From NCBI RefSeq assembly GCF_042675745.1, contig NZ_JBHTJM010000006.1, forward strand, positions 124,001-188,000: DNA of 64,000 nucleotides, in the 5' to 3' direction. Numbering within the stretch: the first letter of the stretch is position 1; each line of letters opens with the position of its first letter. Both the position numbers and the translations under genes were made by a program. Below the pieces are notes generated by a model, which did not search any database, was not told the origin of the DNA, and saw only the letters and a list, made by a program, of their open reading frames with translations. Positions 26,830 through 36,593 of this stretch are shown here, in pieces. The DNA comes from Pseudofulvibacter geojedonensis. GTDB taxonomy: Bacteria > Bacteroidota > Bacteroidia > Flavobacteriales > Flavobacteriaceae.

Positions 26830-27543
26830 ATGATTACAATAAAAAACATTACTAAAAATTATGGTGATTTTACTGCTGTAAACGATTTATCTTTTTCTGT
26901 AAAAGAAGGAGAAATTTTATGTCTATTAGGTGCTAACGGAGCAGGAAAGTCTACCACAATAAACATCCTTTTAAACTTCATTCAACCAACATCTGGCAAT
27001 GCAGAAATAAATGGTTTAGATGTCTCTAAAAACCCCATAAAAACCAAGCAATTCCTTACATATATTCCTGAAAACTTAATGTTATACCCAACATTAACAG
27101 CAATAGAAAATTTAAATTATTTTACTAAACTCTCTGGAAAAAGTTTTTCTCAAAAAAAATTAGAACAATATTTAATAGAGGCTGGTTTAGAAAAAGAAGC
27201 TCTTAAAAAAAGAGTAAGAACCTTTTCTAAAGGTATGCGTCAAAAAGTTGGAATAGCATTAGCTATTGCAAAAAATTCGAAAGTTTTATTATTAGACGAG
27301 CCTACTTCTGGTTTAGACCCAAAATCAAGCAACGAATTCATCTCTTTACTTAACAAAATGAAAAATAATGGTGTAGCCATTCTTATGGCGACACATGATT
27401 TATTTAGAGCAAAAGAAGTGAGCACTCACATCGGTATAATGCGCTCAGGCATTCTAGAGAATTATTCAAATACTTCAGAATTATCATTAAGTGAACTTGA
27501 AAAAATCTATCTAGATATTATGAACTTTAAAAATGTAAATTAA
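26830..27543 (+). CDS. ABC transporter ATP-binding protein
   Basis: 237 residues. Complete ATPase: Walker A (GANGAGKST), Q-loop region (TYIPENLMLYPTLTAIENL), signature FSKGMRQKV, Walker B LLLDEPTSGLD and the H-loop in ATHD. It is of the ABC-2 exporter type (NosF/CcmA-like). First gene of a three-gene operon with two DUF3526-like permeases; the first starts 1 base after its stop. Confidence 0.92.
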   Translation: MITIKNITKNYGDFTAVNDLSFSVKEGEILCLLGANGAGKSTTINILLNFIQPTSGNAEINGLDVSKNPIKTKQFLTYIPENLMLYPTLTAIENLNYFTKLSGKSFSQKKLEQYLIEAGLEKEALKKRVRTFSKGMRQKVGIALAIAKNSKVLLLDEPTSGLDPKSSNEFISLLNKMKNNGVAILMATHDLFRAKEVSTHIGIMRSGILENYSNTSELSLSELEKIYLDIMNFKNVN

Positions 27544-27544
27544 A

Positions 27545-28948
27545 ATGTTAAATATTATTTTTAAAGAACTGAAAGAACTTATACGAGATGGTCGTTTTAA
27601 AATAGCTATAATTATTTCTTGTATTTTATTAATTATCGCTACTGTAACCGGTATAAATCAATATCAAAAAAGTAATCAACAATATGCAGAATCCGTAGAT
27701 AAAGAACGTAATATATGGGAAACTCAAGATGAGAAAAATCCTCACTCAGCTGCACACTATGGAACATATGCATTCAAGCCAAAATTTGCATTATCTTTAT
27801 TTGACTATGGAGTAACAAAGTATACCGGAAATTCTATTTTTTTAGAGGCACACAACAGAAATGAAGCCTCTTTTAGCGAAGCTAGTGATCAAACAAGCTT
27901 AACTCGTTTTGGAACACTCTCAATTAATTTTGTTTTAATTTATTTATTTCCACTGATAATAATTTTAATTGGATACAACACCTATACAAAAGAATTAGAG
28001 CATCAAACAATACTTTTATTAAAAAGTCAAGGTATTCAGTCTATAAAGTTAGTTTTAGGAAAATGGTTAGCCACTTTTACACCTATCTTTATTTTAACTT
28101 CTATAGTTTTTCTCTTTATTGGTTTAACGCTATCTAACTTAAACAATTTAACCTTTTTTAACTGGTACAGTTTACTAACTCTTTTTGCTATCTATTTATT
28201 TTACTACTTAATAATAACAACTATTACTGTATTAGTTTCTTTATGGAGTAAATCTTCTGGAAAATCATTAGTAATTAGTTTAGTTATTTGGATTGTATTT
28301 TGCTTTATTACACCCAAAATTGCTACTAATATTGCCAACGATAAACATCCTTACCCTTCTAAGTTAGAATTTAGTGAACGCATTACAAAAGACAAAAAAG
28401 AAGGTTTAGATGGCCATAACCCTTGGAATAAAGCCGCAAAAAAACTAGAAGAAGAAACATTAAAAGAATATGGAGTAGACAGCATTAGCCAATTACCATT
28501 TAACTATGCTGGTTACAGAATGCAAAAAGGAGAAGAACATGAAGCTAAGATTTATGAAAAGCATTATGGTATTTTAAAAGATATAAGTGTAAAACAAAAT
28601 AATGCCTACCAAAACTTATCATTTTTATCTCCTTTTATACCTATAAGGTTCTTGTCTATGGAAGTAGCTAATACCAGCGATAACTTACATTGGAAATTTA
28701 CTGCCGCAGCTGAAAAATACCGTATTCAAAAACAACAATTTTTAAATTATGACATTAAAGACAATTCGAAATTTGGAGAACGAGGGTATAAAATGAGTAC
28801 AGATAAATTTAAACAACTTCCTAAATTTAATTTTACCCCACCTACTCTCTCAGAGATATTAAAAGAAAACAAACAAAACTTAATATTTTTAGTATTATGG
28901 TTTGTTATTTCTTTTACTGGATTAATCATTTCTTCTAAAAAAATATAA
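27545..28948 (+). CDS. ABC-2 permease with DUF3526-like architecture (1)
   Basis: 467 residues. One N-terminal helix (about 17-38), a large extracytoplasmic domain, four helices in the middle (about 130-260), another soluble region and a last helix at the C terminus (LIFLVLWFVISFTGLIISS). This layout is that of NosY-like/DUF3526 ABC permeases. Substrate unknown; related transporters export lipids, peptides or copper-centre factors. Probably forms a heterodimer with the next gene product. Confidence 0.82.
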   Translation: MLNIIFKELKELIRDGRFKIAIIISCILLIIATVTGINQYQKSNQQYAESVDKERNIWETQDEKNPHSAAHYGTYAFKPKFALSLFDYGVTKYTGNSIFLEAHNRNEASFSEASDQTSLTRFGTLSINFVLIYLFPLIIILIGYNTYTKELEHQTILLLKSQGIQSIKLVLGKWLATFTPIFILTSIVFLFIGLTLSNLNNLTFFNWYSLLTLFAIYLFYYLIITTITVLVSLWSKSSGKSLVISLVIWIVFCFITPKIATNIANDKHPYPSKLEFSERITKDKKEGLDGHNPWNKAAKKLEEETLKEYGVDSISQLPFNYAGYRMQKGEEHEAKIYEKHYGILKDISVKQNNAYQNLSFLSPFIPIRFLSMEVANTSDNLHWKFTAAAEKYRIQKQQFLNYDIKDNSKFGERGYKMSTDKFKQLPKFNFTPPTLSEILKENKQNLIFLVLWFVISFTGLIISSKKI

Positions 28949-28951
28949 CAC

Positions 28952-30382
28952 ATGTTTCTAAACAATTTATTATATGAAATCAAATTACATCTAAGAAGTA
29001 ATTGGTTATTAATATTAATTATTTGCATTAGCCTACCAATATTTTTTGCTAACTACAATGGAAATAAAGGTATAAGCAAAAGAAATAAAGATATTGCAAA
29101 CGCACAAAGTCAGCTTGAAGAGAAAGACAGTATAATGCTATCTACACTTTCTAAGTTGGAAAAAGGTGAAAAAGTAGATGAACCCTATTGGAGGTTACCC
29201 TCAGAACCCATGACTATAGGTTACCGAAACCCACGTTTAGCTATAATGAAGCCAAATAACTTCTCGTTTCTTGCTACTGGACAAAGTGATATGTATACTC
29301 ACTTTAAAAGCCCTACTGTTTACGGAAACAACTTTGCTTTAGATTACCCTGAAATGGTAAATCCAGTTCAATTATTATTTGGAAATTTTGATTTATCATT
29401 TGTAATCATTTTTATTCTACCACTATTAATTATAGCTTTTACTTATAATATTTTATCAAAAGAAAAAGAACTAGGTACTCTAAGGTTAATATCTGCCCAA
29501 CCTGTTTCTACAGTTAAATGGTTACTTCAAAAAAGTATAATTCGTTTTTTAATCTTTACAATATTAAGCTTAGTTACACTAACTTTATCTATTACTATCT
29601 TTTCTATCGATGCTTTACATGACATTAATAGTCTTATTGGCTTATTATTATTAGTAACTGGATACAATTTATTTTGGTTCGTATTAGCATTTATCATCAA
29701 TATAAAAATTAACCATTCATCTAAAAATGCTTTAACATTAATTGGTTTTTGGCTATTAATTGTACTCATATTACCTGCAACAATTAATCAAATAGGAAGT
29801 ACTTTACACCCTACACCTTCAAGGTTAAAAATGATTAATGAAATTCGTTTAATCAAGAAAGAAAATGAAGAGAAACAAAATGAAATTATGGATGAATATT
29901 TACGTAACCATCCAGAATTAGCGCAAGAAAATAACCAGGAAAAGTTTAGTTTTTGGCATAACTATTTTGCATCTGAAAAAATGATGGAGAAAAAAACAGA
30001 ACCTTTACTTGCTAAATACGATTTACAGCTACAAAAACAACAAGAGCTAATTTCGATATTTGAATTTTTATCTCCCGCAATATTAATGAGGCAATCATTA
30101 AACAAGATTGCTGGAACTTCTGAAATGCATTATAACGACTATAAAAAACAAGTATACGAGTTTTCTAACGAGTGGAGAGAGCATTTAGTACCTATGCTTT
30201 TTAAAGAGCAAAAATTTACCCTTGAAAATTACCATCAACTCCCAAAATTTAAATATCAAAATCGAATTGAAAATAATATTTGGCTAAGCTTTATAATATT
30301 ATTATTGATTAGCTTAATTATCTTTTTTCAATTTTCTGGTAAAGAATTAAAGAAACAATTCTTACCCAAACTTTTAAACTAG
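28952..30382 (+). CDS. ABC-2 permease with DUF3526-like architecture (2)
   Basis: 476 residues, paralogue of the previous gene, 3 bases behind it. The same pattern: N-terminal helix (LRSNWLLILIICISLPIFF), extracytoplasmic loop, central helix block (LSFVIIFILPLLIIAFTYNILS, and more), long soluble loop, C-terminal helix. KEKELGTLRLISAQPVS is the cytoplasmic coupling motif shared with the partner (KELEHQTILLLKSQG). No accessory periplasmic protein is encoded nearby. Confidence 0.82.
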   Translation: MFLNNLLYEIKLHLRSNWLLILIICISLPIFFANYNGNKGISKRNKDIANAQSQLEEKDSIMLSTLSKLEKGEKVDEPYWRLPSEPMTIGYRNPRLAIMKPNNFSFLATGQSDMYTHFKSPTVYGNNFALDYPEMVNPVQLLFGNFDLSFVIIFILPLLIIAFTYNILSKEKELGTLRLISAQPVSTVKWLLQKSIIRFLIFTILSLVTLTLSITIFSIDALHDINSLIGLLLLVTGYNLFWFVLAFIINIKINHSSKNALTLIGFWLLIVLILPATINQIGSTLHPTPSRLKMINEIRLIKKENEEKQNEIMDEYLRNHPELAQENNQEKFSFWHNYFASEKMMEKKTEPLLAKYDLQLQKQQELISIFEFLSPAILMRQSLNKIAGTSEMHYNDYKKQVYEFSNEWREHLVPMLFKEQKFTLENYHQLPKFKYQNRIENNIWLSFIILLLISLIIFFQFSGKELKKQFLPKLLN

Positions 30383-30390
30383 ATGCTAAA

Positions 30391-30422
30391 TAAAAAAGAG
30401 TGAGTAAAAAATTACTCACTCT
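30391..30422. terminator. Hairpin between ABC operon and yqeY-like gene
   Basis: Perfect arms AGAGTGAGTAA (30397-30407) and TTACTCACTCT (30412-30422). The flanking A-run makes a T-run on the minus strand, so it best serves the minus-strand yqeY-like gene, and may also end the ABC operon. Confidence 0.65.
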
Positions 30423-30505
30423 TACAAAGCCTATAATTATATCTAAACCTGTCTTATAAATATATATTTAAATACAATTTAAGTCGTAACGTAAACCAAC
30501 ACTAA

Positions 30506-30955
30506 TTAACTTAGAAGTTTTTTTACTATAACAGAAATTGTTTTTCCATCTGCTTGGCCAGCCATTTGTTTATTAGCAGCTCCCATAACTCTACCCATAT
30601 CCTTCATTCCTTCAGCTCCAATTTCTTCTATTACTCCTCTTACAACTTTCTCTATTTCTTCTTCTGTTAATTGCTCTGGTAAAAATTGCTCTATTACAGC
30701 TGCTTGTTCTAACTCTGGTGCTGCCAAATCTTCTCTACCTTGCTCTGTAAATATAGCCGCACTATCTTTGCGTTGCTTTACTAACTTTTGAATTATCTTA
30801 TTTTCTTGATCCTCTGTTAATTCTTCTTTAGACCCAGTTTCGGTTTGTGCTAATAATATTGCCGCTTTTATAGCCCTTAGCGAAGTAAGTGCAACTTGAT
30901 CTTTTGCTTTCATGGCCTCTTTCATTTTTACCATGATATCTGCTGATAAACTCAT
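30506..30955 (-). CDS. GatB/YqeY domain protein
   Basis: 149 residues from the ATG at 30955, which gives MSLSADIMVKMKEAMKAKD; the longer frame to 30991 is not typical. All-helical YqeY protein related to the tail domain of the GatB amidotransferase subunit, with the conserved FLPEQLTEEEIE and MGRVMGAANKQMAGQADGKTI segments. Exact role unknown. It follows ftsZ on the same strand, behind the terminator of the division cluster. Confidence 0.9.
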   Translation of the reverse strand: MSLSADIMVKMKEAMKAKDQVALTSLRAIKAAILLAQTETGSKEELTEDQENKIIQKLVKQRKDSAAIFTEQGREDLAAPELEQAAVIEQFLPEQLTEEEIEKVVRGVIEEIGAEGMKDMGRVMGAANKQMAGQADGKTISVIVKKLLS

Positions 30956-31029
30956 ATTCTTTATTTTAAAAACATACTTAAGTATACTCAATATGTTTTT
31001 AGTTATTATTCCTTTTTAAACACGCTAAG

Positions 31030-31071
31030 ATAAACATAAAAACCCGAAATAACATTTGCTATTTCGGGTTT
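31030..31071 (-). terminator. Terminator of the mraZ-ftsZ cluster
   Basis: Arms AAACCCGAAATA (31040-31051) and TATTTCGGGTTT (31060-31071) are perfect; the minus strand continues T-rich. It lies about 70 bases after the ftsZ stop. Confidence 0.8.
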
Positions 31072-31140
31072 ACTGACAATGGTTTCCATTAAGCTTTTTA
31101 TCAAATCTAAAGCTGCTTTTTAACAGAAATAGTTTTGATA

Positions 31141-33087
31141 TTAATCCACATTGTCATGTAAAAATGAATTGTTAGAACGCAACTGAATATCATCATTAGA
31201 ATCAACTCCTAAACTAGTGCGAGAAATGTTTTCTGCTCCGTTTGTCTTCTCATTAATATCTATTCCCATTCTTTTATAGGCTGGCTCTTTCTCTATTTCA
31301 TCAATATTAGCAGCATTATGACGGAACTTATAATTAAATTCTTTTAATTTCTTTCTGCGTTCGTCTGCGCGTTTCTTTAATGTTTCTTCTATAGAAGTAT
31401 TAAAAGGATCTATTTCTTCTTCAGTAACAATAGGTGCTTCTGTTTCAGATAACTCAACCTCTTGTTGTATTACTGGCTCTATCGTTTTTGTTTCAAAAAC
31501 AATTTCATCTGTTGGCACACTTACCTCATCCAATTCACCTTCTGGCATATCTAAACTATAACGTTTAATACCTTCTTTGTTATGTTCAGTAACTGGAACA
31601 ACAGCTATTGGATCATTTACTTCTATTTCACTTACTTCATCAGTTAACTCAAAAACCACTCTCTCTGGAGTTTGCTCTTGAACAACTTCCTTACTCTCAT
31701 TCTGAACAGGTTCAAATAAATCTTCGGAAGAAGTATCTTCACTTGGTGCTGCAATATCAAAAGTAAATGCTATTTGCTCTTCTTGAGGTGCTTGTTCTTC
31801 TGATTTGTTTACATCTGTTATAACAAATTCTTGCTCTAAATTTGTTAAAGGAGTTTGAATCTCTTCATAAACAACATCTATATTTTTAATTACTTCTGTT
31901 GTTGGAATTAATTCATCTTCTATTAATGTATGCCTTATTATAGGCTCCTCAGCTTTTTTTACTTGTTCGTTTAATTGTACTGGTTTGGGTAGCTCAACCT
32001 TTGACACGACATTTTCTGCAGATAATACTTGTACGGCTTTTTGTTCTTCTTCTAGAGTATGAACAATTTTTTTAGCCTCAGTATTTACTATTTCATCTTG
32101 TTGTTCTGCGTCAAAACCAGTAGCTATAATTGTTACTGAAACTTCTCCACCTAATGACTCATCTTCACCAACCCCCATAATGATATTGGCGCTATGACCA
32201 GCTTCTGTTTGGATGTGATCATTGATTTCGCCTATTTCATCTAAGGTAATTTCTTCTGTTCCAGAAACGATTAGCAACAATACGTTTTTTGCACCAGAAA
32301 TCTTATTATCGTTTAGTAGCGGAGAATCTAAAGCTTTCATAATTGCTTCTTGAGCTCTATTAGCTCCTGAAGCATTTGCTGATCCCATAATTGCAGTACC
32401 ACTATTAGACAATACTGTTTTAGCATCTCTAAGGTCAATATTTTGTGTGTAGTGATGTGTTATTACCTCGGCTATCCCTCTAGCTGCTGTAGCTAATACT
32501 TCATCTGCTTTTGAGAAACCTGCTTTAAACCCTAAGTTACCATAAACCTCTCTTAATTTGTTGTTATTAATAACAATAAGTGAGTCTACTTCTTCTCGTA
32601 ATTTCTCTACACCAATTTGAGCTTGTGCATTACGCATTTTTCCCTCAAACTGAAAAGGAACAGTTACTATTCCAACCGTTAAAATATCTAACTCTTTAGC
32701 CATTTTTGCAATAATCGGTGCAGCACCAGTACCTGTACCGCCTCCCATTCCTGCAGTAATGAACACCATTTTGGTGTTTTGACCAAACATATTTTTTATT
32801 TCATCAAAACTCTCAATAGCCGATTGCTCTCCCACATCTGGGTTTGCTCCAGCCCCAAGTCCCTCTGTTAAAGTTAACCCTAACTGAATTTTATTAGGTA
32901 CTGGACTATTTTGTAAAGCTTGCGCATCTGTATTACAAATTACAAAATCTACTCCATTAATACCTAACTGAAACATGTGGTTAATGGCATTGCTACCACC
33001 TCCACCTACTCCAATAACTTTAATTACATTTGATTGATTTTTTGGCAAATCAAACGAAATACCCCCGAATTCTGCGTTGCTACTCAT
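31141..33087 (-). CDS. ftsZ: Cell division GTPase FtsZ with long C-terminal extension
   Basis: 648 residues against about 380 in E. coli. The tubulin-like GTPase part (about 1-335) is normal: VIGVGGGGSNAINHM, the GTP loop GMGGGTGTGAAP, and the T7 loop region. A very acidic Glu/Val/Thr-rich linker of roughly 220 residues follows, then a basic helix (RADERRKKLKEFNYKFRHN) and the conserved peptide PAYKRMG (from 602), behind which a further 40 residues remain. Forms the division ring with FtsA, encoded 42 bases upstream. Confidence 0.96.
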   Translation of the reverse strand: MSSNAEFGGISFDLPKNQSNVIKVIGVGGGGSNAINHMFQLGINGVDFVICNTDAQALQNSPVPNKIQLGLTLTEGLGAGANPDVGEQSAIESFDEIKNMFGQNTKMVFITAGMGGGTGTGAAPIIAKMAKELDILTVGIVTVPFQFEGKMRNAQAQIGVEKLREEVDSLIVINNNKLREVYGNLGFKAGFSKADEVLATAARGIAEVITHHYTQNIDLRDAKTVLSNSGTAIMGSANASGANRAQEAIMKALDSPLLNDNKISGAKNVLLLIVSGTEEITLDEIGEINDHIQTEAGHSANIIMGVGEDESLGGEVSVTIIATGFDAEQQDEIVNTEAKKIVHTLEEEQKAVQVLSAENVVSKVELPKPVQLNEQVKKAEEPIIRHTLIEDELIPTTEVIKNIDVVYEEIQTPLTNLEQEFVITDVNKSEEQAPQEEQIAFTFDIAAPSEDTSSEDLFEPVQNESKEVVQEQTPERVVFELTDEVSEIEVNDPIAVVPVTEHNKEGIKRYSLDMPEGELDEVSVPTDEIVFETKTIEPVIQQEVELSETEAPIVTEEEIDPFNTSIEETLKKRADERRKKLKEFNYKFRHNAANIDEIEKEPAYKRMGIDINEKTNGAENISRTSLGVDSNDDIQLRSNNSFLHDNVD

Positions 33088-33129
33088 AATTCTTTTACTA
33101 ATTTCTTTCTGTTTTTACAAAGTACCCTA

Positions 33130-34491
33130 CTACTCTGCGTTATCTAAAAATTCCTTAAAACCGTCTGCCCATCTTTCAAAAAGCGATTTTCGCTTTGGCT
33201 TAGGCTCTTCGGCTATTTGCTCCTCCACTATCTCTTCTTCAAGATTAGTGTTAAGTTCCACTTCTTCGTTATTTTGAGGTGTTGTTTCTACAACTTTTGG
33301 TTCAACCGTAATTGGCGTACTCTCTTTTATTTGAACTTCTATAGCATTCATAACCAACCCTACTGCAGTTGCATACAACGGACTTGCTGTTTCAGAACCT
33401 GAATCTCCAGCTAAATGCTCATTAGGATATCCTATACGCGTGTCCATACCAGTTATATATTCTACCAATTGCTTTAAATGTTTTAATTGAGCACCACCTC
33501 CTGTTAATACAATTCCTGCAATTAATTTCTTTTTCTGTTCTTCGTGACCATAGGTCTTAATTTCCACAAAAACTTGCTCTATAATCTCTACTACTCTAGC
33601 ATGAATAATTTTAGATAAGTTTTTAAGAGATATCTCTTTTGGTTCTCTACCCCTTAAACCTGGAATAGACACTATTTCATTTTCTTTGTTTTCTCCTGGC
33701 CAAGCTGAACCAAATTTTACTTTTAATAATTCGGCTTGTTTCTCTATAATAGAACAACCTTCTTTTATATCTTCAGTAATTACATTTCCTCCAAAAGGAA
33801 TTACTGCTGTATGACGAATAATACCATCCTTGAAAATAGCCAAGTCTGTAGTACCACCTCCAATATCAATTAACGCTACTCCAGCTTCTTTTTCTTCCTG
33901 ACTTAAAACAGCATTTGCAGATGCTAAAGGTTCTAGAGTAATACCTGCCAATCCTAAACCAGAATTTTTAATACATCTTCCTATGTTTCTTATAGATGCT
34001 ATTTGGCCAACAACTACATGAAAATTAGCTTCCAAACGCCCTCCATACATTCCTATAGGTTCTTTAATCTCTGCTTGACCATCAACCTTGAACTCTTGCG
34101 GCAATACATGAATAATTTCTTCACCAGGCAACATTACCAATTTATGTACCTGATTAATTAACCTATCTATATCTTCTTCATCTATTACCTCATCGGCATT
34201 TGTTCTAGTAATATAATCACTATGCTGTAGGCTTCTAATATGCTGACCTGCTATACCAACCACTGCATCCGAAATTTGTAATCCCGAAGCACTTTCTGCC
34301 TCTTGTACAGCTTGTTGAATAGACTGAATTGTTTGTGTAATATTATTTACAACACCTCTATGCACTCCTAAACTCTTGGTTTTTCCTATACCAAGAATTT
34401 CAAGTTTTCCATATTCATTTTCACGCCCCATCATAGCAACAATTTTTGTTGTTCCTATATCTAAACCAACGGCTATTTTATTATTTTCCAT
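33130..34491 (-). CDS. ftsA: Cell division protein FtsA
   Basis: 453 residues from the ATG at 34491 (MENNKIAVGLDIGTTK), 11 bases after ftsQ; the start 27 bases upstream would overlap ftsQ. Actin-like ATPase: DIGTTKIVAMMG (phosphate 1), ALIDIGGGTTDLAIF (phosphate 2) and GIVLTGGGAQLKHL (adenosine). After an acidic, Glu-rich tail the last 20 residues (SLFERWADGFKEFLDNAE) form the amphipathic membrane-targeting helix. Tethers FtsZ to the membrane. Confidence 0.95.
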   Translation of the reverse strand: MENNKIAVGLDIGTTKIVAMMGRENEYGKLEILGIGKTKSLGVHRGVVNNITQTIQSIQQAVQEAESASGLQISDAVVGIAGQHIRSLQHSDYITRTNADEVIDEEDIDRLINQVHKLVMLPGEEIIHVLPQEFKVDGQAEIKEPIGMYGGRLEANFHVVVGQIASIRNIGRCIKNSGLGLAGITLEPLASANAVLSQEEKEAGVALIDIGGGTTDLAIFKDGIIRHTAVIPFGGNVITEDIKEGCSIIEKQAELLKVKFGSAWPGENKENEIVSIPGLRGREPKEISLKNLSKIIHARVVEIIEQVFVEIKTYGHEEQKKKLIAGIVLTGGGAQLKHLKQLVEYITGMDTRIGYPNEHLAGDSGSETASPLYATAVGLVMNAIEVQIKESTPITVEPKVVETTPQNNEEVELNTNLEEEIVEEQIAEEPKPKRKSLFERWADGFKEFLDNAE

Positions 34492-34502
34492 AATCTCGCC
34501 CC

Positions 34503-35243
34503 TTACTTTTTGGTGCACACTACTTGAGATGCTATTTGCAAATTAACTTTACTATACTTATCTAGCGATTTATCTTTCAATGCTTTTTGATAAAAGGCTT
34601 TAAAGTTTTTAATTTTCAATTCTCTATTATCTATATTTCCGAAATCAATTTTAAAATCAAATTCCCTTGTAAGCAATATAAATTTGTTGTTGTTTACAAC
34701 TACTCCTTCAATTTGTTTTTTAAAGAATGAATCTTGATGTATACTTTTTACTAATTTAAACACGTCTTTTAGGTTCTGTTTACTCACGTCTCCAGTAACC
34801 AAAGGTACTCGCGCAGAAAAATTTGGCGAAGTAGGCATCATTTTACCTTCTTCGTCAATATAAAAACTAGCATCTGTTTGCACTCTAGCCAAGGGAGTTT
34901 TTTGCACAATATTTACGCCAACTTCCCCATTAACAGCTACATACAAATTTGCCTTTCGAACATAAGCATTAGCATTCAATAAAAATTCTAATCTATTCAA
35001 ATCTAAGGCTTCTTTCCTTATGTTTTTAAAGCTTCCTTTATTTTGTATTAACAACTTATTAACCGTTTTTTCTGAAATAAATGGCTGTTCTGGATTCTCA
35101 AATTCTATTGGCGTTTCAAACAACATTCTAGAATTGTTTCTATCTGACGTAAAAGCAAATAGAAAAATTAAAAACAAGAATAACACCCCCAACTTGAGGT
35201 TGATATAACTCCTTTTTTTTATATTTTTTTCTACCTTATCCAC
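34503..35243 (-). CDS. ftsQ: Cell division protein FtsQ-like
   Basis: 246 residues from a GTG that shares its first G with the murC TAG stop. A short basic N terminus, one membrane helix (about 18-34, LGVLFLFLIFLFAFT) and a periplasmic part with POTRA-like and beta segments (VNIVQKTPLARVQTD, SFYIDEEGKMMP). The sequence is weakly conserved; position between murC and ftsA makes the call firm. Bridges inner and outer divisome proteins. Confidence 0.88.
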   Translation of the reverse strand: MDKVEKNIKKRSYINLKLGVLFLFLIFLFAFTSDRNNSRMLFETPIEFENPEQPFISEKTVNKLLIQNKGSFKNIRKEALDLNRLEFLLNANAYVRKANLYVAVNGEVGVNIVQKTPLARVQTDASFYIDEEGKMMPTSPNFSARVPLVTGDVSKQNLKDVFKLVKSIHQDSFFKKQIEGVVVNNNKFILLTREFDFKIDFGNIDNRELKIKNFKAFYQKALKDKSLDKYSKVNLQIASQVVCTKK

Positions 35244-36589
35244 TAATTTGTTAATTCTTTTTTTATTACTGAAACTTCAGCTCCAATATCTCCAGCCCCA
35301 ATTGTTAAAAAAACAGGCATATTTACCGCTTTTATCTCAGTAATTATTTCTGATTTTTTAATTAGTTTTTTATTATCGTTAGTAATCATTTCTAACAACC
35401 AATTACTGGTTACTCCTTCTATAGGTAATTCTCTTGCTGGGTAAATATCTAATAATCTAACCGCGTCAAACCTGCTTAAACTTTTTGCAAAATCTTCAGC
35501 AAAATCTTGTGTTCTGGTAAATAAATGCGGCTGAAAAACCACCATTACCTCTTTCTTGGGGTACATTTCTCTAACTGCTTGATGTACAGCATCTATCTCT
35601 GTAGGATGGTGTGCATAATCATCAATAAAAACAAAATCATCTGTTTTAATTTGATATGTAAATCTTCTTTCTACACCTTTAAAACTATCTAATCCAATTC
35701 GTAAATCACTAACATCAAAACCATTATCATAAGCCATTGCAAAAGCCACTAGAGCATTTGACAAATTGTGTTCACCCGGCAAATGAAAAACTAAATCATC
35801 TACTATTTCTTTAGGTGTTTTTATACTAAAATGATATGATCCATTCTTAATTTGTACATTTCTAACAACATAGTCTGCACCTTCATTCACCCCATAAGTA
35901 ACCCCTTGTAAAGGCAATCCTTTTTTCACAAAAAGTTTATTCTTATTAGGTAGTTTTTCTGCAAAATCTTTAAATGTTTGCTCTAAAGTATCTCCATCTC
36001 CATAAATGTCTAAATGGTCAGCATCCATAGAGGTAACACATGCTACATCTGGATAAAGCTTCATAAAAGACCTATCAAACTCGTCTGCCTCCACTACAGA
36101 AATATCGCTCCCATTTAATATTAAATTAGATTTGTAATTTTCTGTTATTCCGCCAAGAAAGGCCGTCATATTAGCATTGCACACTTTTAGGAGATGCCCT
36201 AATATACTTGAAGTAGTTGTTTTTCCATGGGTTCCTGCAACTGCAAAACAAAAACTATTTTTGGTAATTAAACCTAAAGTTTCTGCTCTTTTTTGCACCT
36301 TAAATTGATTATCTAAAAAATAGTTTAATTCTCTATGAGAATTTGGAATAGCTGGAGTATAGACCACCAAGGTTTTATTTACATCCTTGAAGTTGTTATT
36401 AATTAAATCTAAATTATCTTCAAAGTGAATTTCTACCCCTAAACTTTCTAAGCTTTTAGTAATTGCCGTAGGTGTTTTATCGTACCCAGCAACTTTCTTT
36501 CCTAAAGAATGAAAGTATCGAGCCAAAGCACTCATACCAATACCGCCAATACCTACAAAATAAACGCTATGTATATTTTCTAAATTCAA
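35243..36589 (-). CDS. murC: UDP-N-acetylmuramate-L-alanine ligase
   Basis: 448 residues from a TTG start, 4 bases after murG. Mur ligase: N-terminal FVGIGGIGMSALARYFHSLG, ATP loop AGTHGKTTTSSILG, VEADEFDRSF, and DDYAHHPTEI, all typical of MurC. Adds L-Ala to UDP-MurNAc in the cytoplasm. Stop TAG overlaps the ftsQ GTG by one base, suggesting coupled translation. Confidence 0.95.
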   Translation of the reverse strand: MNLENIHSVYFVGIGGIGMSALARYFHSLGKKVAGYDKTPTAITKSLESLGVEIHFEDNLDLINNNFKDVNKTLVVYTPAIPNSHRELNYFLDNQFKVQKRAETLGLITKNSFCFAVAGTHGKTTTSSILGHLLKVCNANMTAFLGGITENYKSNLILNGSDISVVEADEFDRSFMKLYPDVACVTSMDADHLDIYGDGDTLEQTFKDFAEKLPNKNKLFVKKGLPLQGVTYGVNEGADYVVRNVQIKNGSYHFSIKTPKEIVDDLVFHLPGEHNLSNALVAFAMAYDNGFDVSDLRIGLDSFKGVERRFTYQIKTDDFVFIDDYAHHPTEIDAVHQAVREMYPKKEVMVVFQPHLFTRTQDFAEDFAKSLSRFDAVRLLDIYPARELPIEGVTSNWLLEMITNDNKKLIKKSEIITEIKAVNMPVFLTIGAGDIGAEVSVIKKELTN

Positions 36590-36593
36590 TATT

